NCBI GenBank assembly: GCA_015179045.1
Contig: WHUZ01000074.1
Location: forward strand, 62,001-126,000
Length of the DNA stretch: 64,000 nt
DNA from: Kalaharituber pfeilii
Taxonomy: Eukaryota; Ascomycota; Pezizomycetes; Pezizales; Pezizaceae
Reading direction: 5' to 3'
Positions 53,572 to 63,658 of this stretch are shown here, one piece after another. How positions within the stretch are numbered: position 1 is the stretch's first letter; the number at the start of each line of letters is the position of its first letter. The position numbers and the translations under genes were made by a program. The notes under the pieces are model-generated. The model was given only the letters and a program-made list of their open reading frames with translations, made no database searches and was not told the DNA's origin.

Positions 53572-54872
53572 CGGAACCTCTCCGGACAGGCAGATTCTGC
53601 CTGCCGCTCCCGGACCTCATCAGACGATAAACTTTACGCCATGACATTGTGACACAGGTACCAACATTGTGGGGTAGGTAGATCAAATGTTGGTACTTGT
53701 TACCAGCATTTTAGTGATGCAAAATGGAGGCTGGGCATAGTCCGTGCGAGAGGTCAGTGACCTGGTGTGGCAGCAGGGTATCCGTTCTCTTGAGAGGACA
53801 GTTTTGTAGGGAAAACAGCAGCGTTTCTCTTGGGGGCCTGGGTCAATAGCAATGTAGCCACAGCCTTTCAACCAAGGCATGCTATTACAGCACTAAATGC
53901 TGGTAACGAGTAGTATTACTTACTGTACCAATACAAGCCTCCATGTCACAAGAAGCTTGGACCATTGTTTGAATTGCAGACCCCAATTCCAATCATTTTA
54001 ATTCATCCTAGATAGCTATTAACTACATCAACCGAACCTACGGTACAGCGTCAATGTCTCAAGCTGCCGGATCGTGATCATTGCAAACGGGTGGATTAGT
54101 GACCCATGGCCAAACGGCGCCAGCTGGATAATCAACCTTCACATATTCTAGTGATTTTTTTTGGTCGCCGCCATAGGTTTGTAGCTTGTATGCGGGGTTA
54201 TGTGAACAAAATTATTTGAACAGAGCAATATCATGCGAATCTTTCTAGTGAAGAAGCAGAGCGCTTGGCTTACTTTCAAGCCTGTAAAGCGGCGCAACTC
54301 ATCCAGCAGTTTCGACATTGTCAGGTTTTGCAGGATATCCTGAAGCTTTTACTACCTACACCTGCACCTCAATTGCACACCCTGAAAATGCTCCACATTG
54401 CAAATGAATAAGCTCTTGTGCATCTGGAGTGGTGTACTCCAAATGTAACATCCTAAGAGCAAGAGACACCGCAAGACGAAGCCTACTAGCAGTGTGACAG
54501 GAACTGATAAGGGAGTAATATCACAGAGTGAGGTACTATAGGAAACCCAAGATTTCATTTTTGTTTCTTCATCTGCTCATTAATTCAGGTCTATTTTTCC
54601 ATTATTTTTCCATTTTCATTTTTTACTTAATTGAGTAATTATGCATTCAAACTAGTAGATCACAGCATGGGCCGGTTTTTGGTAGCCAGTGGGCCGGTAC
54701 GCACTTACGTCACTAGTCAAATTGAAACTTGTCTTGCAATATGCCTGTACCAACAATTGATCATACCTACCCCACAATGTTGGTACCTGTGTAACAGTGT
54801 CATGGCGTAAAGTTTATCGTCTGATGACGTCCGGGAGCGGCAGGCAGAATCTGCCTGTCCGGAAAGGTTCCG
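53572..54872 (+). mobile_element. MULE, 1.3 kb deletion derivative, perfect 9-bp TSD
   Basis: The left end CGGAACCTCTCCGGACAGGC and the complement of the right end CGGAACCTTTCCGGACAGGC are paired over about 110 bp with few mismatches. CTGGAGGAT is exactly repeated at 53563-53571 and 54873-54881. Inside, 54200-54400 encodes a transposase C-terminal tail (EQYHANLSSEEAERLAYFQACK), the same region as 40120-40250. The rest of the transposase is missing. A family-B-like tail (GCCATAGGTTTGTAGC...GCGGGGTTATGTGAACAAAA) lies near 54165-54205. Confidence 0.9.
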
Positions 54873-54897
54873 CTGGAGGATGTTGCACACCTCGGTC

Positions 54898-54931
<34 letters not shown>

Positions 54932-55222
54932 ATCACGTACCCCCCATACAGGCTCTCAGCCTATGGCAGGACCCCTTTATTACCCGGAGGCAGGTCTGTG
55001 ACACCGGATTGTGGGCCGGATCACCCATGCTACCTAGCTATCTACTTATCTACATGGCTTCACCGTGGCTGCAGGTGAACAAGGTGCAGACAGTAAGTGG
55101 AGCAAGCATTTGTTCACACAATGGGTTCTCAGTAAGTCTCCATTGCGTCCTCCCCAGCCATATCCACCTGCCCGGCCTTCGCCAGGCCCTTCCCTTATGT
55201 CTCCTTCCCCTATCCCACTCAT

Positions 55223-55324
55223 TTTTTTTTTTTTTTTTTTGTCACATGACCCCGCATGCGGCTCTTCGCCATGGCAGGACCCCTGGGTCTAAACCCTCAA
55301 AGCCCGGAGGCAGGCTTAATAATA
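55223..55324 (-). mobile_element. family-B tail-only retroposon, 102 bp, perfect 14-bp TSD
   Basis: Poly-T, GTCACATGACCCCGCATGCG, GCTCTTCGCCATGGCAGG and the CCCGGAGGCAGGCTTAA block. CCTATCCCACTCAT is exactly repeated at 55209-55222 and 55325-55338. Nested inside the ORF1 element. Confidence 0.95.
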
Positions 55325-55338
55325 CCTATCCCACTCAT

Positions 55339-55696
55339 ACGCATCCCATCTGTACTTGTTTCCACCGATGCGCAGAATCTCTGGTATTTGACTAGTCCTA
55401 CCTGCCCCCTCCAGGTAAACAACAACAGAACTAGTCGCCTTTCCCTCCCTCCTCTCTTGCTTCAACAGCCATCGAGCCCCAGCGATCTTCATGCCCAATT
55501 CATTATCCACCTCCAACCACTTCCGAACATTCCCCAGTCTCTTGGTCACAGCTACCCCATGAACCACTATTGCTGGAGTGGCAGGTTGTTGTTCTGGCTT
55601 ATGTTGTAAAAGGGGCTTGCTCTTTGGAGTAGAAGTAGCCCTGGAGGTGGTCTTTTTCTTTTGAGCTGGACAGACAGGTGGATCTCGCTTCTTCAC
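55339..55696 (-). CDS. LINE ORF1 protein fragment
   Basis: A frame of about 119 codons before the nested repeat boundary: basic, Pro-rich start (KKRDPPVCPAQKKK), then IVVHGVAVTKRLGNVRKWLE, GARWLLKQERREGKATSSVVVYLEG and RIGGNKYRWDAYEWDR. The pattern resembles nucleic-acid-binding ORF1/gag-like proteins of fungal Tad-type LINEs. It is the best preserved of at least four copies here (355-1140, 7190-7400, 10190-10400, 40530-40770). The zinc-knuckle region expected after it is absent. Confidence 0.55.
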
Positions 55697-55732
55697 AACG
55701 CTGGGTGGGGTGAGAGGGGCATCTCGGTCACT

Positions 55733-56447
55733 TGAGATTTAGGCAAATTCCAGGTTGATGAACAAGATTGACCAAGACTATTCTGTAGTAGAATAGACAT
55801 TTTGAGAGCCTTCATGGTACTTCTCGACCACCGGCACCACAGGAGGATGAACCGGACCTGGTAGGGTTGATGAGGTGGGTGGCCAGAGGAATTTAAGTCG
55901 GAGTTATTTTGATTTGGTTTTGTATTATTTCATTTCATTTCATCTTATTATCGATGTAGCCCATGCCGGTCGGTCTGCACCCCCCTCCACCCCCAGGCAG
56001 ATCTCCGTTCGCTTATGTATGAATCTCTTCTTTCAAATGATATGTGTATTCATAAAACAAATGCTTTGGGAGGGCGGTATACAAGTAATGATAATTTTTG
56101 TTAGAAAAGGTAGTTCTCACAGTACTCTGCAATTACAATAAGAAGTTAGTTTTTAGCAAAGCCTTCTCAGTAGATGATATAAGGAATGCATGTTGTATTG
56201 GCTCTGGAGCTCTGGTTTCGCTACCTGAAATCCTCAATATCGTCACCGATCTGACCATCGCTTTCCTACCACCCGCCAACGATATGGAGGGCAAGATTGC
56301 TCAGGAAGGAACGTGCAGGGCTAATGTTATCATTTGCTTTCGCAGGTATTGTTTGTGTGGCTGGTGTAGCAAGATGGGGAATTTATTACGATGTTGTCAG
56401 CAAACACGTTTACTTTGTTGTAGCATCCGGAAAGTGTTGAATAACCC
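55733..56447. other. unassigned
   Basis: Plus-strand frames at 55875-56141 and 56098-56553 overlap and show no recognised family. The left part may be the continuation of the split sequence at 53400-53571. Confidence 0.4.
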
Positions 56448-56507
56448 GTTTTTTGTTTTTTTTGGTTCATATAACCCCGCATACAAGCTACAAGCCTATG
56501 GCAAGGA
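56448..56507 (-). mobile_element. family-B tail-only retroposon, 60 bp, 10-bp TSD
   Basis: T-rich start, TTCATATAACCCCGCATACA and CTACAAGCCTATGGCAAGGA. GAATAACCCG is exactly repeated at 56438-56447 and 56508-56517. Confidence 0.85.
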
Positions 56508-56767
56508 GAATAACCCGGTTGTGTTCAACCTCCCGATAGTCTGCATGACTTGAATATAGGAACCACCGCTGAGTAAGGGTATAAGGCTCCTATATTTCAA
56601 GAGTGTTACAAATTGCAGTCCGCACTAGAAGGACATTTTAAATACAGATCTGCCGTTCCCTTAAGGCTACATCTTGCTATCTTTTACAACCATGCCATAC
56701 CAAATAACCTTCCGGTGGGGAGAAACTCGCTGACTTTCTAATGTCGTCTACTAGCCTTTTCTTGAGC

Positions 56768-58226
56768 CTAGGCCAACGCAATAAATGTCCCACTTAACCC
56801 AACAAATTCTGATCCTCCCCATGAGTCTGCCTTCCACACCATTCCGTCCTTAGTCACCCCTTCGCAAGCCAATTTTAATCGAAAGTTCTTATTGCTAGGC
56901 AGATCAAACATTGTGAATGCTACTAGCACTTTCCTTGGAGGCCTGGTCAAGTTCCAAAACTTATGGAATTGGACCTGACCTGAAAGAGAAGATGTGAATG
57001 CAAATCTCTGCAATGTGCTCGTTGGAAAGCCATGGATCTGCCAGCCAAGGTATCCTCCTCCGAGAGCACCAAAGTCACCACTTTCAATCCCTGGAAGACC
57101 ACATGGGTATGCAACCCAGCTCACGATGACAGAATCCACAATCGTGTCTGACCAGGAGTAAATGCTGATATTGAACCCTTGAGCTGTAACATCAGTTGCA
57201 GCAATGCGTAAGCGGAGATTAGCATCCTTGCCCATGTCCATCCCGCAAATCCAAGCCGCAACCGTAGGTGTCGCATGATATGGTTTCTGGAATCGAACTG
57301 GATGCACGAGGCTCCTAATTGGCGGTGTCCAGGCAGGGTCCTCCGCAGTATTATAGATCCCCGTTGAGATGTTCATACTCATGGGATCTGAGGCATTTAC
57401 TGCAAGCCAGTCACATCCAACGTTATGAACAATCGTGTCCAACCATGTCGTCGCATTGAGCTGGAAAGAATTGTTCGTTATATTGGTGGTGGACAGTTTT
57501 ATACGGGGATTTTTCAGGTTGCTGAAATCGAGCAAGTTGAGTCCAGCAATGATCTCAGGTGGTGAGGAGAGGGGATTCTCAAAGGCGATGACTTTATGCT
57601 CCGGTCGACCCTGAATAGTGGGGACAGTGCGGAAGGGGTATTGGGCTGCAGTAGAAAAAACTGCCGCCTTCGAGCTCGGGGTAGGTGGTATTGTCAAGGT
57701 TTCGATTGCAGATGAATCGTTCGTGATGCTCAATTGCAGGTGGAATGAGCTCCGATACGTCGACCGTGACAGTCAACTTGCCGTCAGCCAGTTGGATCCC
57801 AGTGGCGTTAGGTTTGCTGGTGTATTGTGAACCTCCAGTTCCTCTACCAGGACTGGCATGGCCTCGAGTGGCATGAGCAGCTGGTGGAGCGTCAACTATC
57901 ACATCCTTCTTCTTGGCAGGCACGCACTGCCTGCAAACTACCTTCTTCGGGGGCAGGCACTCGTCGTCGGGGTCATTCCCTGGAGAGTAATATATCAGTT
58001 GAGGTGTCAAATATATCCCTGCCCCGGCAAATTGCTCAATCAACGCTCTGCAAGCTGCCCCACCTGATCATGGATGGAGCCTAGTGACTTACCGAGTAGT
58101 TCGTACAAATTCTGCGAAAAGTAGTGTTAGCATTCAAGCGGAGATAAGGTGGACGATGTTGTAGAACCGGGTTGATGTAAATGTGGAATGTGGTCGTTAG
58201 GAACATACTTTTGATGCAGCAGCCAT
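56768..58226 (-). pseudogene. H-type lectin gene C with an Stm1-like N-terminus; one-base frameshift
   Basis: Three exons: 58226-58209 (18 nt), 58111-58093 (19 nt) and 57979-56768. Introns are GTATGT...GCAG and GTAAGT...CCAG. The joined start is MAAASKNLYELLGNDPDDEC, then LPPKKVV, a Lys-rich stretch and RGHASPGRGTGG. The first ~20 residues resemble the SKNLF-x-LLGND start of Stm1/Habp4-type ribosome-binding proteins (family recognition, not searched). From about residue 65 it matches A/B lectins (TGIQLADGKLTVTVDVSEL) and has three H-type units (IAFENPLSSPPEIIAGLNLLD...; VRFQKPYHATPTVAAWICGMD...; VQFHKFWNLTRPPRKVLVAFTMFD...). A six-base homopolymer (57655-57660) carries one base too many. The frame then ends at 57594. 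Without it the product would be about 415 residues. It could be a base-call error. Confidence 0.75.
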
Positions 58227-59042
58227 ATTGCCCCTTTGAGTCTATGAATATTGCAGCTTGACAAGCTGGCAATGTTTGAGAAGAGATGGGATGACAAGCG
58301 GTTGAATAGCGACTAGTCTTTAAACGTTTTTTTCGGTCCAAGGTTCCGTACCTGAATGAATGGTTACCGATGGGCTTGTGCGCATAAGGCTAGAATAAGT
58401 GAGGATACACTGAGTGACCGATGTCTGCGACCTCGATATTACCTACTTCCAGGATGGCTATCCTTGCTTTAAAGTATCCTCAAAATGAGTACAACCTTGA
58501 CATCTCATAAGTCTATAGATATTTATTCTTTGGTATGATTATGAGTTAACAGCAACGGAATAGAAGTTACCCCACTTCCCGCAGCTTGGTGACGTCGTTG
58601 TCTGTATATAGAAGGTCTGCACCTACATTTGCATTGGATCTGCCAGGGTTGATATAATTCCTCCCAGTTCTGAGCACCTGATATTGCGCAGAATGGGATA
58701 GGTTTCTCTGAAATGCATGTACTCATGTGCTGTTCATAGCCAGCTAGGTTACGTGTACGAGTCAAGATTCCGATCAATTATAAACAAGGATTGGCAACCT
58801 CTGATATTTCTCTTACATTAACAAATAAAATGTCGTTAACGGAGCAGGATGCAGATAAGCTGTGTTCAGGCCTGCAACTAGTGTGTTTAGACCTGCAAGC
58901 TGCTGTAAATCCATAGGATATGTGAGACCTACATACTTGAAGCGCCAGTCACGCTATCGATCTCGAACCATGCAGACTGCCGCTTATAGTTATGTCCCTA
59001 AGGTACGCGTATCTAAGCATATCTGACATACAGTTTGCATAC
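58227..59042. other. 5' flank of gene C, unassigned
   Basis: Divergent promoter side of gene C. No other gene or repeat terminus is recognised. Confidence 0.45.
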
Positions 59043-59054
59043 CGCTTACTCTAT

Positions 59055-59057
<3 letters not shown>

Positions 59058-59093
<36 letters not shown>

Positions 59094-59132
59094 TTCACGT
59101 GACCCCGCTTGTAGCTGTTCGCCATGGCAGGG
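59058..59132 (-). mobile_element. family-B tail-only retroposon, 75 bp, perfect 15-bp TSD
   Basis: About 35 T, then ATTTCACGTGACCCCGCTTG, TAGCTGTTCGCCATGGCAG. CGCTTACTCTATGTT is exactly repeated at 59043-59057 and 59133-59147. Only about 40 nt are not poly-T. Confidence 0.95.
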
Positions 59133-59147
59133 CGCTTACTCTATGTT

Positions 59148-59769
59148 GTGGTGACTCCGTGACAGGACAAAACGTGCTATACTTCCTCAGTACAGGTAAT
59201 AGAGTATATATAAAGATGAAGTAGATTTCAGGTAGGATCATTGGCATCTGAGTATACCCAGCATAGGATTTGGTATACACAAAATAGGTCACTACTCATT
59301 TAGTAAGCATTAGTCGAATAAAATATGCGGAAGATAATTCACGATATTCTGTCATGCTCTGGCTTCAATGTGACCCCACTTCAGGGCTATTTGCAGTCAC
59401 AGAAATTTTTTGTTGTGGTATCTGGCTCATGCGCAATATCTCAGTAACAGTACCATATAGCACTGTATTGTAGATCTCGATCTTTTACTAATTTTGTATC
59501 ATAAAATCGAACCACAGTACTATTACCAACGTTTTATAAGCAGGTGGTGTGTGGCACAAAAAGGTATTTGCTAGTGAGCGCTAGAGGGGTTAATGTTATC
59601 TTACAATATATAGAGGTGATGCAGCTATAGATGTAGCATTTCCGCTTTTTTACTTCCAAGGTCCGAATCAGCGCAGTCAATATAGTAGTGGTTGTCATTG
59701 ACGTATCTCTCAGAGTTGTGACTAATTTGTCCACCTTTACCTACATTTGAATTGCGAGCCGTCTTAAGT
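59148..59769. repeat. repeat C / element D-related DNA
   Basis: 59150-59410 is the inverted homologue of 44720-45000 (ACTTCCTCAGTACAGGTAAT..., TCTGGCTTCAATGTGACC). 59530-59720 matches repeat C (GCAGGTGGTGTGTGGCAC). Together they look like a degraded copy of the TA-type element D. No coding. Confidence 0.5.
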
Positions 59770-60403
59770 ACAATTTGATCTGGTGATGGGGCAACGCTAA
59801 CATTTTACAAGATTTACAGAGTATCTGATTGTGATGAAAGCTCTAATAGCCATGGGAGGACGAGCGGGAAGCTCCAGAAAACATAAAGGCAATGCGCACA
59901 AGCGGCATCCAAGCCTGCTGCGGCAAAGCTGGGGAACTCTGTACAAGAGGGGGTCCCAGTTGTCACATGCACGCTGCGCGACAGGCATGAATGATATGCA
60001 TGCCGATCGCGATAGATTTTTACCTATCATACAAGATGGACAACGATGTTTGTTCAATTATCGCAAACATGAGTCATTACACATGTCTGAATTTGTGCTC
60101 TGCCTTCTGAGTAAGAATTTACTGCCAAATCACCCCTTGTTTGTTAATTGACATTTCGTGCAGCAAGTATGATAGCGCGCAGAAGCGGCGTAGGTGCAAA
60201 CTATTCCTTATTTTTCCTCAACTACCAATGGAAAAAATTGCATGAGCGACGCTAACTGATACAATCATATTAAAAACAAACGTCCTGCGACCAAGAATAT
60301 GGTCATTTCAGAAATATATAACTGAATGATAGCCATGTTGTGTGTAACAGGAAATATCGACGCTCTAGGCCTTAATCCAGTCCGTGTTTTGACTGCAGTT
60401 GCC

Positions 60404-61543
60404 ATGCCCATTATACAGGAAACCGGTTGCATTGGTTGCAGCGATTGTCAATGTCATGCAAAGGATCATGATACGAATCGAATGGTAACCATAAATGTCA
60501 AGTCGCCACATGATGCTAACGATGACAACAACACTACTGAGTTCCAACTCGCCAACGGCACGTTTACCATTAGACTCAACATATCCAGTGTCATTCCACA
60601 TGTACTCACCTACCAGGAACATCCCTTCTGCAACAATCACAATGCCCACATGGCCATCTCCCCCAAATTCGAAGGTGGCCGCTTCTCTACAGCGGTCCCC
60701 GAGTGCAAAACTATCGCCTTTGATGATCCCTTCTCCTCACCACCCGAAGTTATTATAGGCCTGAATATGTTTGACTTCAGCAACCTGAAGAATTTGCGCC
60801 TCAAACTCTCAGCTGATGATATCATGAACAGTTCATTCAACCTCAATGCAACGACATGGTCAGATACAGTTATGCACAGTATGGGATGTGACTGGCTTGC
60901 AGTTCATAATTCTATGAATCATGCAGACATGGGTATGCATATCTCAACGGGGATCTATAACAGTGCCAACGACCCTGCATGGAGTGCACCGATCAAGCAA
61001 CTTGTACATCACGTGCAGTTTCGGAAGCCATATCATGCAATCCCTACAGTTGTAATCTGGATTTGTGGGATGGACATGGCAAAAGACTACTACATCCGCT
61101 TACGGGTTGCTGCAACCGATGTTACGACTCAAGGATTCAATATCAATACTTACTCATGGTTCGGTACAATCACGCACTCTGTCATAGTGAGTTGGCTTGC
61201 ATACCCAGCAGGTCTCCCAGGGATTGAGAGTGGTGAATTTGGTGGTCTCGGAGGGGGACACGCTGGCTGGGAAATCTATGGGTTACCAACAAACAGCTTA
61301 GGAAAGTTGGCAACGACATCTACCCTGTCAGGACGGGTGCAGTTTAAGAAGTTTTGGAACTTGACAAGGCCCCCTAGGACGGTGCTGATGGCTCTCACGA
61401 TGTTTGATATGCCTAATAATAAGCCTTTCAGGCTGAAATTGGCATGTGAAGGAGTGACGAAAGAGGGGATGGTATGGAAGGCAGATTCAAGCGGAGGGTC
61501 AGAATTTTATGGGTTTAATGCAACATATATTGCTTTGGCGTAG
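60404..61543 (+). CDS. triple H-type lectin domain protein A2
   Basis: ATG 60404 matches the A1 start and gives 379 residues; an in-frame upstream start (60326) would cross the conserved AG acceptor-like site. The Cys-rich start (CIGCSDCQCH) and three H-type lectin units are as in A1. Changes from A1 are scattered through all units (for example SVNGADMGL to SMNHADMGM, NNITNLGRT to NSLGKLATT) and the frame is intact. H-type lectins bind GalNAc/Gal-type glycans in other taxa; the ligand here is not known. Followed by B2 after a spacer shared with A1-B1. Confidence 0.85.
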   Translation: MPIIQETGCIGCSDCQCHAKDHDTNRMVTINVKSPHDANDDNNTTEFQLANGTFTIRLNISSVIPHVLTYQEHPFCNNHNAHMAISPKFEGGRFSTAVPECKTIAFDDPFSSPPEVIIGLNMFDFSNLKNLRLKLSADDIMNSSFNLNATTWSDTVMHSMGCDWLAVHNSMNHADMGMHISTGIYNSANDPAWSAPIKQLVHHVQFRKPYHAIPTVVIWICGMDMAKDYYIRLRVAATDVTTQGFNINTYSWFGTITHSVIVSWLAYPAGLPGIESGEFGGLGGGHAGWEIYGLPTNSLGKLATTSTLSGRVQFKKFWNLTRPPRTVLMALTMFDMPNNKPFRLKLACEGVTKEGMVWKADSSGGSEFYGFNATYIALA

Positions 61544-62387
61544 ATTAGATTTTTTGGAGAGTTTACATGCATGCTTTATTATGGTGTGTTTTTGATGTTG
61601 TACTGCACGTTATGTTTGCGAGAGCCTTATATTCCGTTCTAATCTCTTGTACCTATTTTCCTTGGGGATACAGTATCTCCCATATTTCCTCTTTTTCAAG
61701 TTAGTGAAAGATCCCCTATATGAACGGAATACAACATACTTAGAAAGTTGCAGGGTGTATTGGGGGGGGGGGGGCTAACTCCTCTAAAGTCTACGACCCG
61801 CCAATTAGAGGTAGAGGGCAGGTTTTTACGATGTGGGTCGGGAATTTAGGGGCCTTTGTTCTTGAATTTCTTTTCTTTATTCTTCGTAATCTCTCACCAC
61901 AGCCCTTGCGGAGGATACAGAAGGGCAAGCTGTAAAACCCCTCAAGATGGATGCACATGCATGCACATGCATGCATGAAAAATCCTTGTCTTGGTGGATT
62001 CCATTCGTCCCTCCCACGGAGATACGGCGTGAGACAGGGATGCAAACATTTGTTTTTCGTCCGTTGCGTGTTTGCATGAGCATAGCAATTATGATAGATC
62101 ACAAACAGCCTGACCGACCATTGCATGGATCGCATCTTAGTTTGCTCTACGCTAGCCTGAAACTAAAAGGTGACCGCATACTGGACTGGACGTGGGGTAT
62201 ACCACAGATCTCCGACCCGGCAACTTCTGTAGGCATACAAATTATAGTACAAAGCATTCGTATTGAGAAGTCAAGGATATATATTTGAAGGAAAGCTATA
62301 TACCACTTTTCGATAGCCTGGTTGTGTCTAGCAGGAAAATCGACATCGCGGCCCCCTTCACTTGGACTCACTGTCACAAATTGCCAC
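61544..62387. other. A2-B2 intergenic spacer
   Basis: Copy of 50064-50918. Contains a G-run (about 61760-61772), an ATGCACATGC direct repeat (61950-61975) not seen in unit 1, and the uninterrupted leader site of B2. Confidence 0.6.
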
Positions 62388-63566
62388 ATGTCCTCTATAC
62401 AGAAAGCCAAATGTACCTGCACTGGAGAATGTCTGTGTTGTGCCACAGACACACATGACGAGGGCCGAGCGATCAAAATCGAGGTCAAGTCACCACAGGA
62501 TGAGGAAAAGAGCAACATTAACGCCATCGAGGCCAACACTAAGTTGACTATTACGATCGATGTGCCCAAGCTGCTCAGTCCACATGCGTTCGCATGTCAA
62601 AAACATACAGAACACGTCAGTTCCAATCAAAACCTTCAGACGACCACGTTCGCCAGATTGGAAGGTGGCAGTTTCTCCACTGCTGCCCAATTGCCCTTCC
62701 GCGCCACCAGCCCCGACCCTGGAGAGCATAAATTCATCGCCTTCGAAAATCCTTTCCCTTCGCCACCCGAAATCATCGCAGGCCTCAATGTCGTCGATTG
62801 TGACCACAGGAAGAATTTGCGCATCCGAATTTTTGCCGATAACATAAAAACGAGCTCGTTCAAACTCAATGCCACCACATGGTCGGAGTCGATTGCGTAT
62901 AACATAGGATGTGACTGGCTGGCGGTTCATAATCCCGGGGATGGCTCAGACATCGGCGTGCACATCTCCACGGGGGTCTATAAAACGGCCGAAGACCCTG
63001 CCTGCATCGAACCGATTAAGAACTTTGTACATCCAGTTCGGTTTCAAAATTCATATCATTCAACACCTACGGTGGTCGCCTGGATCTGCGGGGTGGATGT
63101 GAGTAGAGACCATTACACTCGCCTGTACGTTACTGCAGCGGATGTAACATCTCATGGGTTCAACATCCATATATATTCATGGTTAGATACAACGGTGCAC
63201 GGTGTTACTGTGAGCTGGATTGCATACCCACCTGGGCTTCCAGGGATTGAGAGTGGTGACTTTGGTGATGTCGGAGGGGGATACACCGGCTGGCAGTGCC
63301 ATCGCCTACCCATAGCCACGTTCCAAAGGGTTGGACTGACAGCTTCCATCTCAGGTCAAGTGCAGTTTAAGAAATTTTGGAATTTAGCAAGGCCGCCAAG
63401 GAAGGTGTTGATGGCATTCACGATGCTTGATCTACCTAATGAAAACGATTTTCGGTTAAAAATGAGTTCGGAGGCCGTGACGAAGGACGGGATGATATGG
63501 CGCGCGCGTTCGTGGGGGGGATCGAAGTTCTGGGGGTTCAGTGGAGCGTACATTGCGTTAGCATAA
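62388..63566 (+). CDS. triple H-type lectin domain protein B2
   Basis: The start at 62388 (MSSIQKAKCTC) corresponds to B1's ATG. The frame is open back to 62322, but that part crosses the TCTAGCAG acceptor-like site. 392 residues with three H-type lectin units and a near-identical sequence to B1. Small changes include loss of AQSA and C to I in PACAEPI/PACIEPI. The leader lacks the LINE found in B1, so it represents the ancestral layout. Cytosolic or unconventional export expected (no signal peptide). Confidence 0.85.
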   Translation: MSSIQKAKCTCTGECLCCATDTHDEGRAIKIEVKSPQDEEKSNINAIEANTKLTITIDVPKLLSPHAFACQKHTEHVSSNQNLQTTTFARLEGGSFSTAAQLPFRATSPDPGEHKFIAFENPFPSPPEIIAGLNVVDCDHRKNLRIRIFADNIKTSSFKLNATTWSESIAYNIGCDWLAVHNPGDGSDIGVHISTGVYKTAEDPACIEPIKNFVHPVRFQNSYHSTPTVVAWICGVDVSRDHYTRLYVTAADVTSHGFNIHIYSWLDTTVHGVTVSWIAYPPGLPGIESGDFGDVGGGYTGWQCHRLPIATFQRVGLTASISGQVQFKKFWNLARPPRKVLMAFTMLDLPNENDFRLKMSSEAVTKDGMIWRARSWGGSKFWGFSGAYIALA

Positions 63567-63658
63567 GCACGGAGAGGCATAACATTGAGAACCTATTGGT
63601 TGGTGGAAATTTATTCGTGGATCTTGTTGATGTTAGTTTTGCTTATATTTTCGCATAG

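Larger units (their letters stand above)
54901..55722 (-). mobile_element. family-B retroposon carrying ORF1, perfect 10-bp TSD
   Basis: CTCGGTCACT is exactly repeated at 54891-54900 and 55723-55732. On the minus strand the insert starts with an ORF1 frame, passes through a non-coding section with a nested insert, and ends in the family-B hairpin (CCTGCCATAGGCTGAGAGCC...GGGGGGTACGTGATC) and about 30 A. No ORF2. The direct link of ORF1 with tail B shows tail B belongs to a LINE-type family. Confidence 0.85.
59770..63656 (+). repeat. segmental duplication, unit 2 (genes A2 and B2)
   Basis: Collinear copy of 48352-52617 without the LINE at 50919-51275. B1/B2 coding regions differ at only a few sites, A1/A2 at more. 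The unit ends at TTTTCGCATAG, after which the flanks differ. Confidence 0.9.

Noticed and set aside
61791..62135. Minus frame conserved in both lectin spacers as a gene
   Set aside because: Conservation is explained by the segmental duplication; lengths differ and there is no signature.
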